Shown: positions 59,872-64,000 of the stretch, in pieces
Numbering within the stretch: the stretch's first letter is position 1
How the letters are laid out: every line of letters starts with the position of its first letter
Source: Myxococcales bacterium
Lineage (GTDB): Bacteria > Myxococcota_A > Bradymonadia > UBA7976 > UBA1532
Direction: 5' to 3'
DNA length: 64,000 nt
NCBI GenBank assembly: GCA_002731825.1
Contig: PCCS01000058.1
Span: 1-64,000 of the forward strand
Notes under the pieces: model-generated
The model's input: the letters and a program-made list of their open reading frames with translations, nothing else
The model's database searches: none
Told to the model about the DNA's origin: nothing
Position numbers and translations under genes: made by a program

Positions 59872-60466
59872 AAGAGAGTCATCGATGATGCGCGTATCAA
59901 TCGCTCTGCTGAGTACGCTCCTTGCCTACGGCTGTCAGATCAAGCCCAATCAAACCGGTGACAGTCAGACCAATAAAAATAGTCGGATTAAATCTAAGAA
60001 AAAGCAGGTGACCGACAATGTTCCAGCTCAGAAAAGCGCCAAGACGGCTCTAAAACAGGAGAGAATCGCATCGGGCAAAGATGCCAAATGGGACAGTAAT
60101 CTTATTTGGCGTTCGTGGTCTGAAGGCCGAAAGGAGGCGGCCAAAACGGGCAAGCCATTATGCCTGGTTGTCTTCACTGACTGGTGTCCAAAATGTCGGA
60201 AATTGGGTCCGCTCTTTCAGGATAAAAATGTTGAACGTTTGGCCAATGATGTTGTGATGGTCCGACAGAACCAAGACGAGCAGCCCGAATGGCTAAATGA
60301 ATACATTCAGCATGGTCGGTACGTGCCTCGTATATTTTTCTTTTCGGCGGCCGGTCAGTTGCTCAGCGATATCCGCAGTCCTATTGACCGATATCCCTAC
60401 TTCTATACACCCAATTCCGTATCGGCTTTCCGAGCAAGCCTGAAGAAAGCACTGAGTCAAAAATGA
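59861..60466 (+). CDS. Thioredoxin-like lipoprotein; start could also be the internal Met at 59885
   Basis: Lipobox LLAYGC; VFTDWCPKCRKLGPLFQD (CxxC). Confidence 0.82.
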   Translation: MKNERESSMMRVSIALLSTLLAYGCQIKPNQTGDSQTNKNSRIKSKKKQVTDNVPAQKSAKTALKQERIASGKDAKWDSNLIWRSWSEGRKEAAKTGKPLCLVVFTDWCPKCRKLGPLFQDKNVERLANDVVMVRQNQDEQPEWLNEYIQHGRYVPRIFFFSAAGQLLSDIRSPIDRYPYFYTPNSVSAFRASLKKALSQK

Positions 60467-61092
60467 TAAATCAGCAGTCTGCCATAATCGATCAAAAGAC
60501 CGTCTACATCTGTGTGGATCTCGAGGCCAGCGGGCGGGTACCAGGTTTGTTTAACATGGTGTCCATAGGTGGTGTCGCAGTTCAGTTCGATAATGGTATC
60601 CATCGCAGGGGGGCCGAATTCTACTTTGAGCTTCAGCCCATTTGCGACGGATTTGATCCGCATGCAATGTCGATTCATGGCTTGACGGAGACCCATCTCA
60701 GAACACACGGCCTTCCCGCTGAGTTGGTTATGCAGAAGATGACCGATTGGGTCGAAGAGAATACACCCGACGGTTTTAGGCCACTCTTTGTCGGTCACAA
60801 CGCACCATTCGATTGGATGTTTACGGCCTGGTATTTCGCCTGGGCGGGTCTAGACAACCCGTTTGGTTACAATGCGCTCGACACAAAGGCCTTGATGATG
60901 GGTACACAGAGGCTGCCCTGGCGGCAATGCAATAAAGAAACATTGGTCGAAGTCTACCCAGCTCTTAGTCCACCTGCGCCAGAATTGGTTCATAACGCAC
61001 TTGCCGATGCGCAATTTCAAGCTGATATTTTGATCGCATTGCTGGATGGAAAAGGGCCTAGTCGTCCCGAGTCGTCAGATGGGTCCAGTTAG
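60463..61092 (+). CDS. DEDD-family 3'-5' exonuclease (RNase T-like)
   Basis: VYICVDLEASGRVPGLFNMVSIGGV, FVGHNAPFDWMFTAWYF, HNALADAQFQADIL. Confidence 0.87.
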   Translation: MINQQSAIIDQKTVYICVDLEASGRVPGLFNMVSIGGVAVQFDNGIHRRGAEFYFELQPICDGFDPHAMSIHGLTETHLRTHGLPAELVMQKMTDWVEENTPDGFRPLFVGHNAPFDWMFTAWYFAWAGLDNPFGYNALDTKALMMGTQRLPWRQCNKETLVEVYPALSPPAPELVHNALADAQFQADILIALLDGKGPSRPESSDGSS

Positions 61093-62329
61093 AGAGATCG
61101 TCTGCTTCTTCGCTTATACTTGCTTTGAGCAGTGCTGAATTTGTCGACCGGAGTCGGCGATTTAAAATCTGAGTTAGGCACCACAGGATTTTCACAGCAA
61201 TACTGGTGTCTTTTTGCAGCAGGTTAAAAAGAGATTTCCGTTGGATGACCAATGCCTCGGTGACCTTATCTGCCTTCGCATTGGCGGAGCGCTGCCCTTT
61301 GTCTAAGATGGCCATCTCACCGAAATGACCGCCCATTCCGAGAGTGGCCAATCGAACATCATCACTCTCCACTGAAATGCGTCCCGCCAAAATGACGTAC
61401 ATCTCTTCGCCGAGATCATTCTCGCGGAAAACATATTGACCGGCCTGGAATGTTCTGACTTCGGAGATGTTTAGAACTTCGACCAGTTCTTTGTAGGTCA
61501 GATGCTGAAACATCGGCATCTTACTGAGGACTTTAACCCGATGGGGTAAATTTGGATTTATGTCCTGATTGGTTTCATCGTTTAAACGAACAAATACAGC
61601 GGTTGAATTGTCAGAGCCTCCTCGCCGATTTGCCATTTTGATAGCAACTTGGGCCAATTCACTGAATTTAAAATTCGTGAGTAAGTTGCCGATTTCGTCG
61701 GCGGACCTCAAATACTGGGATAAACCATCGGAGCATAGGAGAAACGTATCACCCGTCATCAGTTCAAAATCGAAGGTGTCGACTTTGACATCCGAATAGA
61801 CACCGACAGCCCGAGTGATGGCGTTGCTATAGCGCTCTTGCTGGCGATCATTTGGGCGGAGGCGTCCCTGCCTGATGAGTTCATTGACCAGCGAATGATC
61901 CTCGGTCACCTGAACGACGTCTTTTTCCCTAACAAGATAAATTCGACTGTCGCCAACATGGGCGATGAAACCGCGACTTGGCGTGAGAAGTAGGGCTGAA
62001 AGCGTTGTTCCCATACCCCTCATCTCTTTATTTTTCTGAGCCGTTTGAAACACGTGCTCGCCCGCTTTACGTACGGCATCTTCTAATAAACGACTGACAG
62101 CCTCGCGGCCCACAGTACCGTCGATAAATCGTGAGATCTCTGCGCGCCGTCGCTCGACTTCATTTACGAATACGTCGATGGCATTTTTACTGGCGACTGA
62201 GCCTGCAGCGTGTCCGCCCATACCATCAGCGACGACGTACAGTCCGAGCTTTTGGTCTGTGTGGAAGGCGTCTTGGTTTTCAGTTCTTTTACGCCCAACA
62301 TCTGTCAGGGCACTTACCTCATGCTGCAT
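61058..62329 (-). CDS. PP2C-type Ser/Thr phosphatase fused to a cyclic nucleotide-binding domain
   Basis: SALTDVGRKRTENQDAF, VVADGMGGHAAG, GFIAHVGDSRIYLVR, LLCSDGLSQYL, GGSDNSTAVFV; C-terminal GQYVFRENDLGEEMYVILAGRISVES...GGHFGEMAILDKGQRSANAKA. Confidence 0.92.
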   Translation of the reverse strand: MQHEVSALTDVGRKRTENQDAFHTDQKLGLYVVADGMGGHAAGSVASKNAIDVFVNEVERRRAEISRFIDGTVGREAVSRLLEDAVRKAGEHVFQTAQKNKEMRGMGTTLSALLLTPSRGFIAHVGDSRIYLVREKDVVQVTEDHSLVNELIRQGRLRPNDRQQERYSNAITRAVGVYSDVKVDTFDFELMTGDTFLLCSDGLSQYLRSADEIGNLLTNFKFSELAQVAIKMANRRGGSDNSTAVFVRLNDETNQDINPNLPHRVKVLSKMPMFQHLTYKELVEVLNISEVRTFQAGQYVFRENDLGEEMYVILAGRISVESDDVRLATLGMGGHFGEMAILDKGQRSANAKADKVTEALVIQRKSLFNLLQKDTSIAVKILWCLTQILNRRLRSTNSALLKASISEEADDLSNWTHLTTRDD

Positions 62330-62362
62330 TCAATATCTCCACATCAAAAGTGACAAATCCAG

Positions 62363-63175
62363 TCACGCGGGTACCAGTGCGGTTTGCCACCTGGGATGAC
62401 TTGGGGCCGGCAACAAGTCAAGCTCCATGTGTTGCGTATCATAATCCATCGGCGGTCCGAGCATCGGTTTTCCGAAGGACGGAATGGGCAGACCAAGCAA
62501 AACCGACGCGGCCAAATAGAATTCCTGTCGAGTTGGGCACACTGAACTGACGACTATGTAGTGGGGTTTTGGGTCCGCTCGGGTCATGGCCGCGAAAGTC
62601 GCTTGTGCCGCATCATCGTAATGAATCAGTGCCAATACCTTGTTCGGGGGACCTGGCGGTATGTTTTTTTTCTTCTGATAGGCGCTCATCGGTCCTCGTC
62701 CGATTCGATATAATCCACCCAGACGCAAGATCACGCCGGCGTCTTTAGCCCAGAGCTGAAAGGCTGTCTCCATAGCAGCAATTTTTTGGGCTCTCGGTGA
62801 TTCACCCGCTTCGGACTCGGCATCAATGATGCCTGCTCGGCTGTGATAGTATCCAGTCGATGATGTGAGGATAATGCGCTTCGGCGGCGCATGTGCTACT
62901 ACCCGTTTAATGGCTTCGTGCAGTGAGTCTGTGCCCGCAATACTCAGTAAAACCAGGTCTGTAGGCTCAAAGGGTGGTGGGTCGCCGACTGAGGTTTTAA
63001 TGCCTGCTGACTGAAGGTCCGAGTGTCTGCTCGTAGTCGCGGTATAGGCGTGGACGTCATAGCCCTCACCAATGGCCAGTCGACCGACGCGTCCACCCAA
63101 TTCACCAGCGCCCCAAATGACGCATCGTGTCATCTTTGTCTCCACTTGTTTCAATTCGGACCTTCGATGAATCAT
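62363..63175 (-). CDS. NAD(P)-binding epimerase-like protein (YeeZ-like)
   Basis: VIWGAGELGGRVGRLAIGEGYDVHAYT; LTSSTGYYHSRAG; ILRLGGLYRIGRGP. Confidence 0.78.
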   Translation of the reverse strand: MIHRRSELKQVETKMTRCVIWGAGELGGRVGRLAIGEGYDVHAYTATTSRHSDLQSAGIKTSVGDPPPFEPTDLVLLSIAGTDSLHEAIKRVVAHAPPKRIILTSSTGYYHSRAGIIDAESEAGESPRAQKIAAMETAFQLWAKDAGVILRLGGLYRIGRGPMSAYQKKKNIPPGPPNKVLALIHYDDAAQATFAAMTRADPKPHYIVVSSVCPTRQEFYLAASVLLGLPIPSFGKPMLGPPMDYDTQHMELDLLPAPSHPRWQTALVPA

Positions 63176-63371
63176 CGAAAAAACCGCTGTATTAAACTTT
63201 ATAAGCCCGTCATCAGATTACCCGCCGTCGTCTCCCATGGCAACGACCCTGAGACCGGTCCAAATCCATTTAATGGAAAATGATTTTATGTGCCCTATTA
63301 GATGGACAAACTAACCAGTGGAACCAGATTATTTATTGTTGTTCTTGATATTGCGAAACCTGCTTCCTATT

Positions 63372-63393
63372 GGTGCGAAAGCCATTTCGCACC
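63372..63393. promoter_or_regulatory. Perfect inverted repeat GGTGCGAAA-GCCA-TTTCGCACC
   Basis: Direct reading; 9-bp arms, 4-nt loop, in a 0.5 kb intergenic region. Confidence 0.6.
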
Positions 63394-63512
63394 CGTGTTC
63401 CATTTTTCAAAAAAACCGGTTTACGTGTTTTTTTGACGCGTAAGCATATGAAATTAATAACTAAATAAAAACCGTGTTTTTTTCTTGGTCGGTTCCATAT
63501 CTATGTCCTACA

Positions 63513-63536
63513 TTACTGTACATGGTCATACAGTAA
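63513..63536. promoter_or_regulatory. Inverted repeat TTACTGTA-CATGGTCA-TACAGTAA
   Basis: Direct reading; 8-bp perfect arms, ~150 bp upstream of the ORF at 63685. Confidence 0.5.
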
Positions 63537-63648
63537 CTACATGTGTGCCAGTCACAAATACGGGTTCGCAGACTTCATTGGTGAGGACGTGGACTCCAAC
63601 CTGTAACCATACGGCCATTGGCCGTTTTGTACAGGGTATTTAATTACA

Positions 63649-63662
63649 GCTCCAATTGGAGC
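63649..63662. promoter_or_regulatory. 14-bp perfect palindrome GCTCCAATTGGAGC in the leader of the gene at 63685
   Basis: Direct reading; ends 22 bp before the ATG. Confidence 0.45.
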
Positions 63663-63684
63663 ACTAGCCTTAGGGGGTTCTTAA

Positions 63685-64000
63685 ATGTCTAAGTCACTCA
63701 AATTGTCGCTATTTGCAGCGCTCGCAGTCATGGTTTTCACCGTTCCTGCTCAATCTGCTCGTCGTGATGGCCTAAATGGCAACGTCTTAATCGAAGACTA
63801 CAACGATGCCTTTACGTTCCCACAACGTGCCGGTCATGCGCTCAACATCAACCGCGTTCGTTTCAATCATGAAGGACAGGATCGATCATCGGCAACCATC
63901 GGTGTCAAGAATGGTGACGGCGGCTGGGCTATCGGCATTAACGCGTTGAGCCAGCCTCAAGATCCGACACAGGAACGTGCCACAGCAACCATGTTAGAAG
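63685..64000 (+). CDS. Signal-peptide-bearing envelope/outer-membrane protein, partial (runs off right edge)
   Basis: ATG at 63685 with upstream AGGGGG; MSKSLKLSLFAALAVMVFTVPAQSARRDGLNGNVLIEDYNDAFTFPQRAGHALNINRVRF...; open to window end. Not in the ORF track because it has no stop. Confidence 0.75.
   Translation, partial: MSKSLKLSLFAALAVMVFTVPAQSARRDGLNGNVLIEDYNDAFTFPQRAGHALNINRVRFNHEGQDRSSATIGVKNGDGGWAIGINALSQPQDPTQERATATMLE

Overview
This 64 kb window looks like ordinary chromosome of a Myxococcota/Bradymonadales-like (deltaproteobacterial) organism. That assignment is inferred from a MYXO-CTERM-like C-terminus, DUF4215-like cysteine repeats and gene content. I saw no transposase, prophage, CRISPR array, tRNA or rRNA. 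Main blocks: (i) two large Cys-rich secreted proteins at the left end, one a partial lipoprotein running off the edge and one a toroid/TSP3/CC-repeat protein with a sorting-type C-terminus; (ii) an APC permease fused to USP domains, then an Opp-type peptide ABC transporter operon; (iii) two separated flagellin-family genes, one canonical and one divergent; (iv) a lipoprotein trypsin with four novel-looking C-terminal repeats; (v) a ZIP-like/His-rich/SO_0444-type metal permease fusion; (vi) an eight-gene menaquinone operon (menF-menD-menA-menC-menE-polyprenyl synthase-DAHP synthase-ubiE) in which every junction overlaps; (vii) rplM-rpsI-argC-fxsA; (viii) a tandem pair of ArsA/Get3-like ATPases; (ix) a PP2C phosphatase with a cyclic-nucleotide-binding domain. 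The most interesting observations are a hotdog thioesterase (a candidate for the DHNA-CoA hydrolysis step) nested entirely antisense inside the 3' end of the menE ORF, and a perfect 9-4-9 inverted repeat (TTGTTCACA-TCAT-TGTGAACAA) between menF and a divergent GbsR/MarR-type regulator, which suggests a local regulatory circuit for menaquinone synthesis. A dyad-rich 0.5 kb leader precedes an envelope-protein gene at the right edge.
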